Assembly (NCBI RefSeq): GCF_038069765.1
Contig: NZ_JBBPFS010000002.1
Coordinates: 1 to 64,000 of the forward strand
From: Arthrobacter_B sp038069765
Lineage (GTDB): Bacteria > Actinomycetota > Actinomycetes > Actinomycetales > Micrococcaceae
Direction: 5' to 3'
DNA: 64,000 nucleotides
The translations under genes and the position numbers were made by a program. The notes under the pieces were generated by a model. It was not told where the DNA came from and did not search any database. It saw only the letters and a list, made by a program, of their open reading frames with translations. Numbering within the stretch: the stretch's first letter is position 1; each line of letters begins with the position of its first letter. Of this stretch, positions 32,635-41,293 are shown piece by piece.

Positions 32635-33429
32635 GTGCAATTGGCAGGAAACGTCGCCATCGTGACTGGCGGCTCCAAAGGCATCGGCTACGCCGTCGCG
32701 AACTATCTCATGGCCCACGGCGCCGACGTCGTCATCTCCTCCCGCACTCCGCCGGAGGTGGGGGCCGCGGCGGAGAATCTCACCGCCGCCCATCCCGGGC
32801 GCCGCGCGCTTCCGGTGGTCGCCGACGTCGCGGCGGCCGCGGACGTGGAACGGATGTACGGGGTTGCCGAGGACGAGCTCGGACCGGTTGCCGTCGTCGC
32901 CAATGTGGCCGGCAATTACAGTCTCGGGGAGATCACCGATCTGCCCGACGACGACTGGAACGCCGTGCTGGCCACCCACCTGACCGGGACATTCCTGAGT
33001 ACGCGGGCGGCGATCCGTCGGATGCGCACCAGCGGCACCGCCGGCGCCGTCGTTAACATCGGTGCCGTTGACGTGTACGGGACCACCCGCGGCAACGCGC
33101 ACTACGCTGCTGCCAAAGCCGGGATCCTGAAGTTCACCCAAGTGGCAGCCCTTGAAGCCGGCCGCTACGGCATCCGGGTTAACTCCGTCTCCCCGGGAGT
33201 GGTGCCGGCGGAGGGTGCCCTGCCCCGGTCCATGACGGAGGCTTTCCACCGCAGCTTTGCCATTGACCGGATGGGTGAACCGTCCGACGTCGCCAAGGCA
33301 GTGGTCTTTCTGGCCTCCGACTACGCCGCCTGGATCACCGGCGTCGATCTCCTGGTCGACGGCGGCACCCACCTGCGCGGGCTGCCCGACTACGCCGAGC
33401 ACCTTCTTGGCGGAACGGGTGATCGGTGA
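32635..33429 (+). CDS. Short-chain dehydrogenase/reductase
   Basis: A 264-residue classical SDR. The cofactor motif is TGGSKGIGYAVA, NAG-like VANVAGNY, and the catalytic tetrad ends in Y-x3-K in YAAAKAG. The C-terminus has VDGGTHL, typical of FabG-like enzymes. The start is GTG at 32635 with GGAAGGG upstream. The substrate is unknown; the cofactor, NAD or NADP, is not clear from these motifs. Confidence 0.87.
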   Translation: MQLAGNVAIVTGGSKGIGYAVANYLMAHGADVVISSRTPPEVGAAAENLTAAHPGRRALPVVADVAAAADVERMYGVAEDELGPVAVVANVAGNYSLGEITDLPDDDWNAVLATHLTGTFLSTRAAIRRMRTSGTAGAVVNIGAVDVYGTTRGNAHYAAAKAGILKFTQVAALEAGRYGIRVNSVSPGVVPAEGALPRSMTEAFHRSFAIDRMGEPSDVAKAVVFLASDYAAWITGVDLLVDGGTHLRGLPDYAEHLLGGTGDR

Positions 33430-33568
33430 CAGCGATCCGCCGGCTCCGCGGCGCCCCCGCCCTCACCAACTCCGCGGCAGGAGTCGGGGCCTCCGGTAGT
33501 GTGGGCCGGGCCACTGAAAGCCATCGGTTCGGTTAACGCCGCCGCACATGTTTTAGGAGAGGCTGGTC

Positions 33569-33808
33569 ATGCAGCAGAAAACAAACCGTCTGTTTCTTGG
33601 CACCTTTATCGGGCTGGCAGTTCTGGGATCGGCTCTCCTGCTGTCGCTTCCGGCACTTTTTAGCCCGCACGATCCCGCCCAGCTGTGGCTGACGGGGACC
33701 CTGGGCGGATTGACCCTGCTGCTCGCAGTTGCCGTCCTCGTGATGCGTTTCCGGCAACAGCGTTTCCCGGAACGGCGGGGGCCTAACGGGCAGAGCCCCC
33801 GCCGTTGA
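33569..33808 (+). CDS. Small two-helix membrane protein
   Basis: A 79-residue protein with two hydrophobic helices (about 8-30 and 40-60) and a basic, Arg-rich C-terminal tail. ATG at 33569 follows a good GGAGAGG site. No family recognised. It lies between the SDR gene and the convergent epimerase-like gene (33819), and is probably inserted in the inner membrane. Confidence 0.55.
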   Translation: MQQKTNRLFLGTFIGLAVLGSALLLSLPALFSPHDPAQLWLTGTLGGLTLLLAVAVLVMRFRQQRFPERRGPNGQSPRR

Positions 33809-33818
33809 CCGTCCGGAC

Positions 33819-34703
33819 CTACTTTCTGCGCGCTTTGCCTTCAGCATCCAAGTAGTCGCGCCAGGACCGTTTCGGCTGCCAGCCGAGCATCCTGCGGGCT
33901 TTGGCGCTCGAAATCCCCGAGGCGTCCGGCCGGTCCAGGCTGCGCAGCTCGATCTGGTCTCCGTAGTGCTTTGCCAGGACTTCGGCAAAGTTGTGGCCGC
34001 CCACATTGTCGGGCGAGGCGATGTAGAAGACCTCATGCCCGGGCAGGCCTGATTCGGTGGCGAGGACAATGGCGTCGGCCAGGTCATAGACATCGACGTA
34101 GCTCCACAAATTGGCGCTCAGTTCCGAGCTGTCCCGGATCTGGGGGCCGAGATTCAGCTCGTAATTGCCTTCAAACTGCACCCAGCTGGGCCGGATGGAG
34201 ATGCACCGGATGTCGGACCGTGCCACTGCGGCGTCCATGAGCTGCTCGCCGAAATGCTTGGACAGGGCGTAGGGGTCCTGGGGATGGATCGGATGGTCCT
34301 CGTCCACGGGCGCGTATTCGGGAAGGAAGTCGCGTTCGGGAAAGAAGAACCCCGGCACGGTTTCACTGGAGATGTAAACGAAGCGCTTGACGCCGAAGCG
34401 GACGGCGGCTTCCAGAATGTTGAACGTGGACATGAGGTTGTTCTGGAAGACGACATGCGGAGGGTTGCCGGTGGGCTCCGGAATGGCGGCCACATGCACC
34501 ACTGCCTCCGCTCCTCGGACGACGGCGTAGGCCTCGCCCGCGTCGCTGAGGTCGGCCTTCATGTAGCGGGGTGCTCCCGGAAGCTTGCGCTCGAAACCGG
34601 GCTGCGAGAGGTCAGTAGTCATGACGTCGTGCCCGGCGTCCATCATGGCCCGGGTGACGGCGCGGCCTACTTTTCCGTGGGCGCCGGTGATGAGGACTTT
34701 CAT
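33819..34703 (-). CDS. NAD-dependent epimerase/dehydratase (extended SDR)
   Basis: A 294-residue extended SDR starting MKVLITGAHGKVG. The Rossmann motif is TGAHGKVG. The catalytic YxxxK is in YALSKHF. Sequence VVRGAEAVVHVAAIPEP is typical. Such enzymes act on nucleotide sugars, uronates or similar sugars. It resembles uronate-type dehydrogenases more than NmrA. ATG at 34703 follows AGGAGA; the longer frame upstream would overlap the promoter. The next gene is divergent. Confidence 0.85.
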   Translation of the reverse strand: MKVLITGAHGKVGRAVTRAMMDAGHDVMTTDLSQPGFERKLPGAPRYMKADLSDAGEAYAVVRGAEAVVHVAAIPEPTGNPPHVVFQNNLMSTFNILEAAVRFGVKRFVYISSETVPGFFFPERDFLPEYAPVDEDHPIHPQDPYALSKHFGEQLMDAAVARSDIRCISIRPSWVQFEGNYELNLGPQIRDSSELSANLWSYVDVYDLADAIVLATESGLPGHEVFYIASPDNVGGHNFAEVLAKHYGDQIELRSLDRPDASGISSAKARRMLGWQPKRSWRDYLDAEGKARRK

Positions 34704-34895
34704 AATTCTCCTTGGGTCGGTGCAGTCGGCGGCAGGAGCGGCCCGGCCATTTCCTGCTGTGGACAACGCGTTACTACCGGATGAACGGCGGTTGAACGGG
34801 TAGCATGACGTTACTAGTCTTCTGTCCGCCCGAGAAACGGGCTGGATGTCAAGGGTGTTCAGCAAATATGCGGCACCCGGAACGCGAGGTGTGCC

Positions 34896-36443
34896 ATGTC
34901 AGGCCGGATTCTGCACGTGACCCGACGGGTCGGCGGCGTGATGGGACGTATCCTCTTATACGTCCTGATCTGGGCCGGGCTGGCACTGCTCATCGCTGCG
35001 ATCGGCATCCGTTTCTTCTGGGGCGAGATATCCGTAAACCAGATGCTCCTCAACCTCGTTTCGGTGGAAACCGACGGCGGGGGAGGGTCCATCGTGTGGA
35101 TGGGCATTCTGGGGATCGGCGTCGTGCCCCTGCTCATCACCCTGGCGATAGCCTTCGGACACCATATGCTCCGCCGCAGGCGCCGCCGCAGCGGAGAGGA
35201 CCTCCGTTCCCGCCGCTCGCCGTGGATCGTGCGCACCGTTGCCACCGTCCTGGTGGGAGCAGTGGTCATTGGCGGCACCACGGCTTTCGCCACCACTGTA
35301 GGCGTGGGTGACTACATCAAGGCGGCAAAGTCTCCGTACAACATCGGCGACTACTACGTGGAGCCGACCGTCACCGGCAGCGAGCAGAAGCGCAACCTCG
35401 TGCTGATCTACCTCGAGTCCGGCGAGCAAACCCTTGCGGATGACCAGCTCTTTGAAAAGGACGCTTTTCTCCCCCTCAAAGAGGCCACCAGCGCCGCCGA
35501 CGGCTGGCAGAGCGTGCAGGATTTCCGGCAGTATGACGGCGGAGGCTGGACCATGGCCGGCTTCGTCTCAACGCAGTGCGGCGTTCCGTTGAAGGGCGTG
35601 GGCTCCGGGGGCAGCAGTAGTTCGCGCGAGCTCGACGACGACGGCGACACCTACCTGGGAGGGGCAACCTGCCTCGGTGACGTCCTGGAAGACCAGGGCT
35701 ACAAGAACGTTTTCCTGGGCGGCGCCAACTCCTCCTTCGCCGCCAAAGACACCTTCCTGAGTACGCACGGCTATTCCGAGCAAAAGGGCCTGGATGACTG
35801 GCGCGCCGCCGGTGAACCGGAATCGAGCTTCCGCAGCGACTGGGGCCTGAGCGACGAACGCCTCATGGCCAACGCGAAGGAAACGCTCGATGAGCTGCAC
35901 GCCGAGTCGGAAGAGACCGGCCAGCCCTTCAACCTCTCCCTTCTGACGCTGGACACCCACGAGCCGGTCCACGTGTACGACTACTGCGACGTGGACACGC
36001 AGAACAACGTGACGTCCGTGTTTTCCTGCTCGATGACCCAGGTGGCAGGGTTCGTGGACTACATGAAGGAAATGGGGTACCTCGAGGACACCGCAGTGGT
36101 GATCATGGGGGACCACCTCAAGCACATGAGCGCCGGCGACGCTTTCCACGAGCAGCTGGACCACCACGGCAACCGCACCATCTTCAACCGAATCTGGATT
36201 CCGGGCCAGGAGACGCCCGGCCCGCTGCGCCCCGGCATCGACCAGCTGAGCATGTACCCCACCATCCTTGAGGCCGCGGGCCTGACCGTGCAGGATCACG
36301 CCGCCGGACTGGGCGTGTCAGCCTTTGCCCCGGAAGTCCCCGGTGATTCAGCGCAGGCCATGGACCCGAGTGTCTATCGGGAATTGCTGGACTCGCTTTC
36401 TCCGCGGTTCTACGCGGAGGCGTGGATCGGCAATCGCGGGTAG
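34896..36443 (+). CDS. LTA-synthase-like membrane sulfatase/phosphoglycerol transferase
   Basis: A 515-residue protein with a membrane part (helices at about 20-40, 67-88 and 110-130) and an extracellular sulfatase-fold domain. The active-site region includes LVLIYLESGEQT, WTMAGFVSTQCG with a likely catalytic Thr, and VIMGDHLKHM. This matches the LtaS/OpgB phosphoglycerol-transferase family. It likely adds glycerol phosphate or a similar group to an envelope glycan. The 3' end has a 14-bp tandem duplication across its stop codon. Confidence 0.85.
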   Translation: MSGRILHVTRRVGGVMGRILLYVLIWAGLALLIAAIGIRFFWGEISVNQMLLNLVSVETDGGGGSIVWMGILGIGVVPLLITLAIAFGHHMLRRRRRRSGEDLRSRRSPWIVRTVATVLVGAVVIGGTTAFATTVGVGDYIKAAKSPYNIGDYYVEPTVTGSEQKRNLVLIYLESGEQTLADDQLFEKDAFLPLKEATSAADGWQSVQDFRQYDGGGWTMAGFVSTQCGVPLKGVGSGGSSSSRELDDDGDTYLGGATCLGDVLEDQGYKNVFLGGANSSFAAKDTFLSTHGYSEQKGLDDWRAAGEPESSFRSDWGLSDERLMANAKETLDELHAESEETGQPFNLSLLTLDTHEPVHVYDYCDVDTQNNVTSVFSCSMTQVAGFVDYMKEMGYLEDTAVVIMGDHLKHMSAGDAFHEQLDHHGNRTIFNRIWIPGQETPGPLRPGIDQLSMYPTILEAAGLTVQDHAAGLGVSAFAPEVPGDSAQAMDPSVYRELLDSLSPRFYAEAWIGNRG

Positions 36444-36462
36444 TAGCTCGCGGGTAGTAGCT
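36435..36462. repeat. 14-bp tandem duplication spanning the stop codon
   Basis: CGCGGGTAGTAGCT occurs twice in direct tandem (36435-36448 and 36449-36462). The first copy contains the TAG stop of the LTA-synthase-like gene (36441-36443). The duplication could have changed the C-terminus of the protein, but the stop in the first copy still ends it. Confidence 0.85.
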
Positions 36463-36512
36463 CGGGCGGAGCAGCTCCGGAGCGTCAAACCGAGATGAGC
36501 CGGTTTTAGGCC

Positions 36513-36562
36513 CGCCATCTGCGCGATAGATCCCGCCAGCACGCGCCATCTGCACGATAGAT
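36513..36562. repeat. Two near-identical 19-bp direct repeats, 31 bp apart
   Basis: CGCCATCTGCGCGATAGAT (36513-36531) and CGCCATCTGCACGATAGAT (36544-36562) differ by one base. A spacing of 31 bp is about three helical turns, which suits a protein binding the same face. They lie between convergent genes, not at an obvious promoter. Confidence 0.8.
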
Positions 36563-36566
36563 GCCA

Positions 36567-36621
36567 ACCGGCCGCCGCCCGGGCGGCTGCAGTGTGTGCA
36601 GCAGCGCGGACGGCGGCCGGT
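36567..36621. terminator. GC-rich hairpin between convergent genes
   Basis: Outer 11-bp arms ACCGGCCGCCG (36567-36577) and CGGCGGCCGGT (36611-36621), with an inner 6-bp stem GCTGCA/TGCAGC. It lies just before the end of the permease gene (36654) and probably terminates both convergent genes. Confidence 0.6.
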
Positions 36622-36653
36622 GGCGGGCAGGCGGTGCTCCTAGCCTCCTGGAG

Positions 36654-38060
36654 CTAGGCGTTGACCCTGAGTGCCTGGCGTTCCCGGGAGTTCCTCGCGA
36701 TTTTGCAGGCGACGGCGATGCACACCGTGAGCGCAACGGTGGACAGCAGCTGAGTCCTGGCGGCGGCATCGAAGCAGGCCAGCACGAGAATGGCTGCGAG
36801 CATCACGATCCCGGCGAGGGACACGTACGGGAAGCCCCGCATTTTCAGCTTGAGGGCCTCTCCGGCACGGTCGGCCCTGCGGCGGAGGACAAACTGGGAC
36901 AGCAGGACCGAGGCCCAGACGAGAAGCACGGTTGACCCCACAACGTTCAGCAGCGCGGGCAGGATCCGGTCGGGGAAGAACAGTTCCAGCACGGTGGACA
37001 CCACTCCCACGGCGACCGAGATGATGACGGCGAGGAAGGGAGCCTTGGCCTTGTTGAGCCGCAGCAGCCCCTTGGGGGCATCGCCGCGCTCGGCCAGCGA
37101 GTACACCATCCGGGAGGCGCCGTACAGGTTGGCGTTGAGTGCCGACAGCAGGGCAAGGGCTGCCACGAGGACGATGGCGGTTTCCGCACCCGGAATCCGG
37201 GCGGAGGCCAGGACTGCGGCGAAGGGAGAGCTGAGCTCTTCGGAGTCCCAGGGAATGACGGTCACGATGATCGCCACGGAGCCGATGTAAAAGACCAAAA
37301 TCCGCCAGACGACAGTCCGGATGGCCTTGCCTACGCTGCGGACGGGATCGGCGGTTTCTGCAGCGGCGACGCTCACGATTTCCGTACCGCCAAAGGCGAA
37401 GATCACCACGAGCAGTGCCGAGGCGATGCCTGCCCATCCGGTCGGAGCAAAACCGCCGTTATCAAACAGGTTCGTCAGCCCGGGCGAAGTGACGTTGGGC
37501 AGCCAGCCCATGATCAGGGCGGCGCCGATAGCGAGGAATGCGACAATGGCCGCGACCTTCAGGATCGCGAACCAGAATTCGAATTCGCCGTAGTTTTTGA
37601 CGCCCGTGACGTTGATGAGTGAGAAGACGCCAATAAAGAACAAGGCCATCAGCCACACCGGCACGTCCGGGAACACACTTGCCAGGAGTCCGGCAGCACC
37701 GATGGCTTCAGCGGCAATGACGACAACGAGCTGGAACCACCAGAGCCAGCCGACGGCCGATCCGGCCGTCTTTCCGAACGCCTTCTCCGTATAGACGGAG
37801 AAAGCACCCGTACTGGGGTTGGCCGCGGCCAATTCGCCCAGGGCCTGCATCACGATGATGACAAGGGTGCCGGCCACGAGATAGGAAATCAGCACGGCAG
37901 GTCCCGCTGCCTGTACGCCGACCCCCGATCCGAGGAACAATCCGGCGCCGATGGCGCTGCCCAGCCCCATCATGGTCAGCTGGCGGGAATTCATCGACCG
38001 TCCCAGACCGGGCCGCGGCGCGCGGAGCACCCCGGGGGTTGTCGTATCAGCAGTCTTCAT
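36654..38060 (-). CDS. APC-family amino-acid permease
   Basis: A 468-residue, 12-helix permease. MMGLGSAIGAGLFLGSG at helix 1 is the substrate-binding GSxxGxG motif. The segment LGELAAANPSTGAFSVYTEKAFG is also typical of GabP-like and aromatic permeases. A long leader of about 20 residues precedes. It is divergent from the aminotransferase-ThDP operon, and its location suggests it imports the amino acid used there. The substrate is not visible. Confidence 0.88.
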   Translation of the reverse strand: MKTADTTTPGVLRAPRPGLGRSMNSRQLTMMGLGSAIGAGLFLGSGVGVQAAGPAVLISYLVAGTLVIIVMQALGELAAANPSTGAFSVYTEKAFGKTAGSAVGWLWWFQLVVVIAAEAIGAAGLLASVFPDVPVWLMALFFIGVFSLINVTGVKNYGEFEFWFAILKVAAIVAFLAIGAALIMGWLPNVTSPGLTNLFDNGGFAPTGWAGIASALLVVIFAFGGTEIVSVAAAETADPVRSVGKAIRTVVWRILVFYIGSVAIIVTVIPWDSEELSSPFAAVLASARIPGAETAIVLVAALALLSALNANLYGASRMVYSLAERGDAPKGLLRLNKAKAPFLAVIISVAVGVVSTVLELFFPDRILPALLNVVGSTVLLVWASVLLSQFVLRRRADRAGEALKLKMRGFPYVSLAGIVMLAAILVLACFDAAARTQLLSTVALTVCIAVACKIARNSRERQALRVNA

Positions 38061-38378
38061 GCGGATGCCTCACAAGCGTCGGGAGGCGGACGAGCTCCGC
38101 CTCGAAAAAAACAGGATTGCCGGCGGCGCCGCGGGTCCGTGGAAAAGACCAGCGCCTGGCACCTCGCCGTGACGCTAGTCACAAAATACCTGCGGAGCAA
38201 ATTGAGGGACAAAAACTAGACAATTTGTACATAAAACGATGGTGTCGGGGACCTTCCGGCAGGCAACCTGTTACCTGTTTGCTGTGCAGCTTGTTTATGT
38301 GACAAATCTTACTTAGCCTCTTCCGGAGCGCGCTGACGCTGCACGTTTCCTTCAGTTTCCGGCTCCTAGGAGAACCCC
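38061..38378. promoter_or_regulatory. Divergent control region of the permease and aminotransferase operons
   Basis: This 318-bp gap has no gene. On the permease side a hairpin GAGGCGGA/TCCGCCTC (38083-38103) falls in the permease leader. AT-rich DNA at 38175-38245 includes a 7-bp inverted repeat, CAAATTG (38198-38204) and CAATTTG (38221-38227), likely the binding site of an unidentified regulator. No regulator gene lies beside it, so it may be encoded elsewhere. An AGGAG site (38368-38372) serves the aminotransferase start at 38379. Confidence 0.5.
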
Positions 38379-39464
38379 ATGAACATTCCGCACCGCGCCG
38401 GACTCGAAAATTTTCCGCCCTACCGCCAGGGAAAAACTCCGGCCGACATTGATGGTTTGAAGGCTTTCAAACTCTCGTCGAACGAGAATCCGTACCCGCC
38501 GCTGCCGTCCGTGATGGAAGCAGTGGCCGGTGCAGTATCGAGTATCAACCTCTATCCGGACATGGCTGCCGGGGACCTCGCCGCCGCCATCGCCGAGCGC
38601 TGGCAGGTGTCGCCGGAGAACATTGCTCTCGGCGCTGGTTCCGTGGAAGTTGCCAGCCAGATCATCCTCGCCGTGACCAACCCGGGCGAGAAGGTGATGT
38701 TCGCGTGGCGTTCCTTTGAGGCCTATCCGCTCCTGGTGACCACGGCCGGGGCGACGCCGCAGCCCATCCCGCTGACTGCCGACGGCGGACACGACCTGCC
38801 CGCCATGGCCGCCGCCGTTACCCCGGAGACCCGGGTGGTCTTCCTCTGCAACCCGAACAACCCCACCGGAACCGTTCTCGGCGCCGCGGAGGTCGACACC
38901 TTCATCCGGTCCGTCCCTGCGGATGTCCTTGTGGTGCTGGACGAGGCGTACGTTCACTTCAACCGCGACGCCGACACCGCCGTCGGGATCGATATGTTCC
39001 GCAAGTACCCCAACGTTGCCGTTCTGCACACGTTCTCCAAGGCCTACGGGCTGGCCGGACTGCGTCTTGGCTATGCCATTGCGTCGCCGGAGTTGGCCAC
39101 CACGCTGCGAAAGGTGGCAGTTCCGTTTGGTGTCACTTCCCTGGCCCAGCAGGCCGGGCTGGCCTCCCTGCAGGCCGAAGACGAGCTGCAGGAGCGGATC
39201 GACCTCCTCGTCACTGAACGCGGCCGTGTGCACGCAGCACTGCTGGAGGCCGGGCTGCCGGTGCTGCCCTCCGAAGCGAACTTCCTCTGGCTCGACAGCG
39301 GGGAGCGGACCGGAGCACTGGCCGCACTCTTTGAAGAGAGCGCGCTGTCTGTCCGCGTTTTCCCGGACGAAGGCATCCGCATCACCATCGGCAGTCCTGA
39401 GGCGAACGACAGGATCCTGGACGTAGCCCGGCACGCAGCCGCCCTGCTGGCACCCCTGCACTGA
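38379..39464 (+). CDS. PLP-dependent aminotransferase (HisC/aromatic type)
   Basis: A 361-residue class I/II aminotransferase. KLSSNENPYPPLPSVMEA and NLYPDMAAGDL are close to HisC and actinobacterial aromatic aminotransferases (Pat). The PLP lysine is in TFSKAYGLAGLRLGYA. CNPNNPTGTV and LDEAYVHFNRD are also typical. It transaminates an amino acid to a 2-oxo acid. It heads an operon with two ThDP enzymes and is divergent from the amino-acid permease. No his genes are nearby, so a role in aromatic or similar amino-acid catabolism is favoured over histidine synthesis. Confidence 0.88.
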   Translation: MNIPHRAGLENFPPYRQGKTPADIDGLKAFKLSSNENPYPPLPSVMEAVAGAVSSINLYPDMAAGDLAAAIAERWQVSPENIALGAGSVEVASQIILAVTNPGEKVMFAWRSFEAYPLLVTTAGATPQPIPLTADGGHDLPAMAAAVTPETRVVFLCNPNNPTGTVLGAAEVDTFIRSVPADVLVVLDEAYVHFNRDADTAVGIDMFRKYPNVAVLHTFSKAYGLAGLRLGYAIASPELATTLRKVAVPFGVTSLAQQAGLASLQAEDELQERIDLLVTERGRVHAALLEAGLPVLPSEANFLWLDSGERTGALAALFEESALSVRVFPDEGIRITIGSPEANDRILDVARHAAALLAPLH

Positions 39465-39479
39465 AATAGGACCACAGAC

Positions 39480-41147
39480 ATGACAGAGCACCTGAACGTA
39501 TCCGACGTCGTCGCCGAAGTATGCGCGCGGCACGCCGAAGTTGTTTTCGGCCTGATGGGCAACGGGAACGCATTTTTCACCAGCAACCTCACCGCCCGGG
39601 GCCTGCCGTATATCAGCGCCCGGCATGAAGCCGGAACGGTGGCCATGGCTGATGCCTACTACCGGGCCTCGGGAAAGATTGCCGTGGCCACCGTGACGTA
39701 CGGAGCAGGCTTCACCAACTCGCTGACTGCGCTGACCGAGGCTGCCAAGGCCCGGACCCCCATGGTGCTGGTTGTGGGCGAGGCTCCGACAACCGGGCCC
39801 CGCCCGTGGGACATCGACCAGCTGATGGTTGCCCGGGGACTGGGAGTCTCAACACTCACCGTCTCGGCGGCAAACGCCGAACGCCTCACTGAAGAGGCCT
39901 GGTTCACGGCACGGCACGAGCGGCGACCCGTCATCGTATCCATTCCCTACGACCTCTCCAACGAGGCCGCCGGACCGCAGGAACCGGCAGCGCAGCTGCA
40001 GCCGGCCGCCCCGACGGCACCGGACGCCGCCGTCGTCGAGCACGTCGCAGCGCTGCTGAACCGCGCCAAGCGGCCCCTGATCCTGGCCGGAAACGGCTCC
40101 GTGATCTCGGGAGCAGGTACGGCACTGGTGGAACTGGGTGACAAAATCGGCGCCCTGTTTGCCACCTCCGTCATGGCCCGCAATTCCCTCGATACGCCCT
40201 GGGACCTGGGCATCGCCGGCGGATTTGCGCGGACGGCTCCGCTGGAACTGATGCGGTCGGCGGACCTCGTCCTTGTTGCCGGTGCCAGCCTGAATGCCTT
40301 CCAGACCCGCTACGGTTCCCTCTTCGCGGACGACGCCGCCGTCATCCAGATTGATGAGCTCGACGCCGCCACCAACCCCCGGGTCTCCTGCTTCGTTTCC
40401 GCGGACGCCAAGGAAACGGCGCTGGCCCTCGCCGCTGCGGTTACTGCGGTCGACGGCGGATGGCGGACCCTGCACCCCGAGGTAACCGCTCCGTCGTTCG
40501 CGGCGGACCGGCCCGCTGACGAGTTCGCTGCCGACGGGCGGCTGAACCCCCGCACCGTCGCCCAGCAGCTCGACCACATCCTGCCGATTGAACGCACCAT
40601 CGTTCAGGACGGCGGGCACTTCTGCGGGTGGATACCCATGTACTGCCAGGCTCCGGACCCGCAGGGCCTGATGATGGTGGGCACTGCCTTCCAATCGATC
40701 GGCCTGGGCATTCCGGCGGCGGTCGGGGCGGCTGTGGCCCGCCCGGACCGGACCACGGTGCTCATTGCCGGCGACGGCGGAGCCCTGATGGCACTGGCCG
40801 ACCTCGAATCGGCCGTCCGTGCCATCCCGAGCGGAGTAATGGTGGTGTTCAACGACGCAGCCTACGGGGCCGAGGTTCACCAGTATGCCGCCCGCGGCCT
40901 CGACGATACGGCCATGCAGATTCCCGAAGTGGATTTCAGTGCCCTGGGCATCGCGATGGGCGCGCAGGGTGTGAAGATGCGCTCCCTCGCCGACCTGCAG
41001 GTGCTGAAAAACTGGCTCGCTGCCGGTGCGCAGGGACTCTTTGTGCTCGACGTGGCTGTCACCCAGAGCGAGGTTGCCGACTATATGCGCGAAAGCATGG
41101 CGCCCATCCTTGCCGCGGATGCAGCCGCCCGCGCGGAGCGGGGCTAA
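39480..41147 (+). CDS. ThDP-dependent enzyme (acetolactate synthase/decarboxylase-like), first of two
   Basis: A 555-residue ThDP enzyme. An N-terminal PYR domain carries the catalytic Glu in ARHEAGTVAMADAYYR. A central domain follows, then the PP domain with IAGDGGALMALADLE, the start of the ThDP motif, and FNDAAYG. The family includes benzoylformate decarboxylase, ALS and oxalyl-CoA decarboxylase. No regulatory-subunit or FAD signature is strong. It starts 15 bp after the aminotransferase and likely acts on its 2-oxo acid product. The substrate is unknown. Confidence 0.83.
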   Translation: MTEHLNVSDVVAEVCARHAEVVFGLMGNGNAFFTSNLTARGLPYISARHEAGTVAMADAYYRASGKIAVATVTYGAGFTNSLTALTEAAKARTPMVLVVGEAPTTGPRPWDIDQLMVARGLGVSTLTVSAANAERLTEEAWFTARHERRPVIVSIPYDLSNEAAGPQEPAAQLQPAAPTAPDAAVVEHVAALLNRAKRPLILAGNGSVISGAGTALVELGDKIGALFATSVMARNSLDTPWDLGIAGGFARTAPLELMRSADLVLVAGASLNAFQTRYGSLFADDAAVIQIDELDAATNPRVSCFVSADAKETALALAAAVTAVDGGWRTLHPEVTAPSFAADRPADEFAADGRLNPRTVAQQLDHILPIERTIVQDGGHFCGWIPMYCQAPDPQGLMMVGTAFQSIGLGIPAAVGAAVARPDRTTVLIAGDGGALMALADLESAVRAIPSGVMVVFNDAAYGAEVHQYAARGLDDTAMQIPEVDFSALGIAMGAQGVKMRSLADLQVLKNWLAAGAQGLFVLDVAVTQSEVADYMRESMAPILAADAAARAERG

Positions 41148-41156
41148 GCGCCGTCG

Positions 41157-41230
41157 TCATACTTCGCCGTATAACAGCCCGGTGCGGTTAGTATGATCCC
41201 ACCTCAGACCAAGCAGGTGCTTTGCTGAGG
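41157..41230 (+). promoter_or_regulatory. Inverted repeats in the gap between the two ThDP genes
   Basis: TCATACT (41157-41163) pairs with AGTATGA (41190-41196), and CCTCAG (41202-41207) with CTGAGG (41225-41230) around an AGCA/TGCT inner stem. They form candidate RNA hairpins in the 146-bp gap before the second ThDP gene. They might attenuate or process the operon mRNA. No clear promoter is visible. Confidence 0.4.
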
Positions 41231-41293
41231 ATATCTAACGGTCGTTGACGGTTTGACGGCGCATTGATGTATCCGAGCAACGAAAGTGAATAG

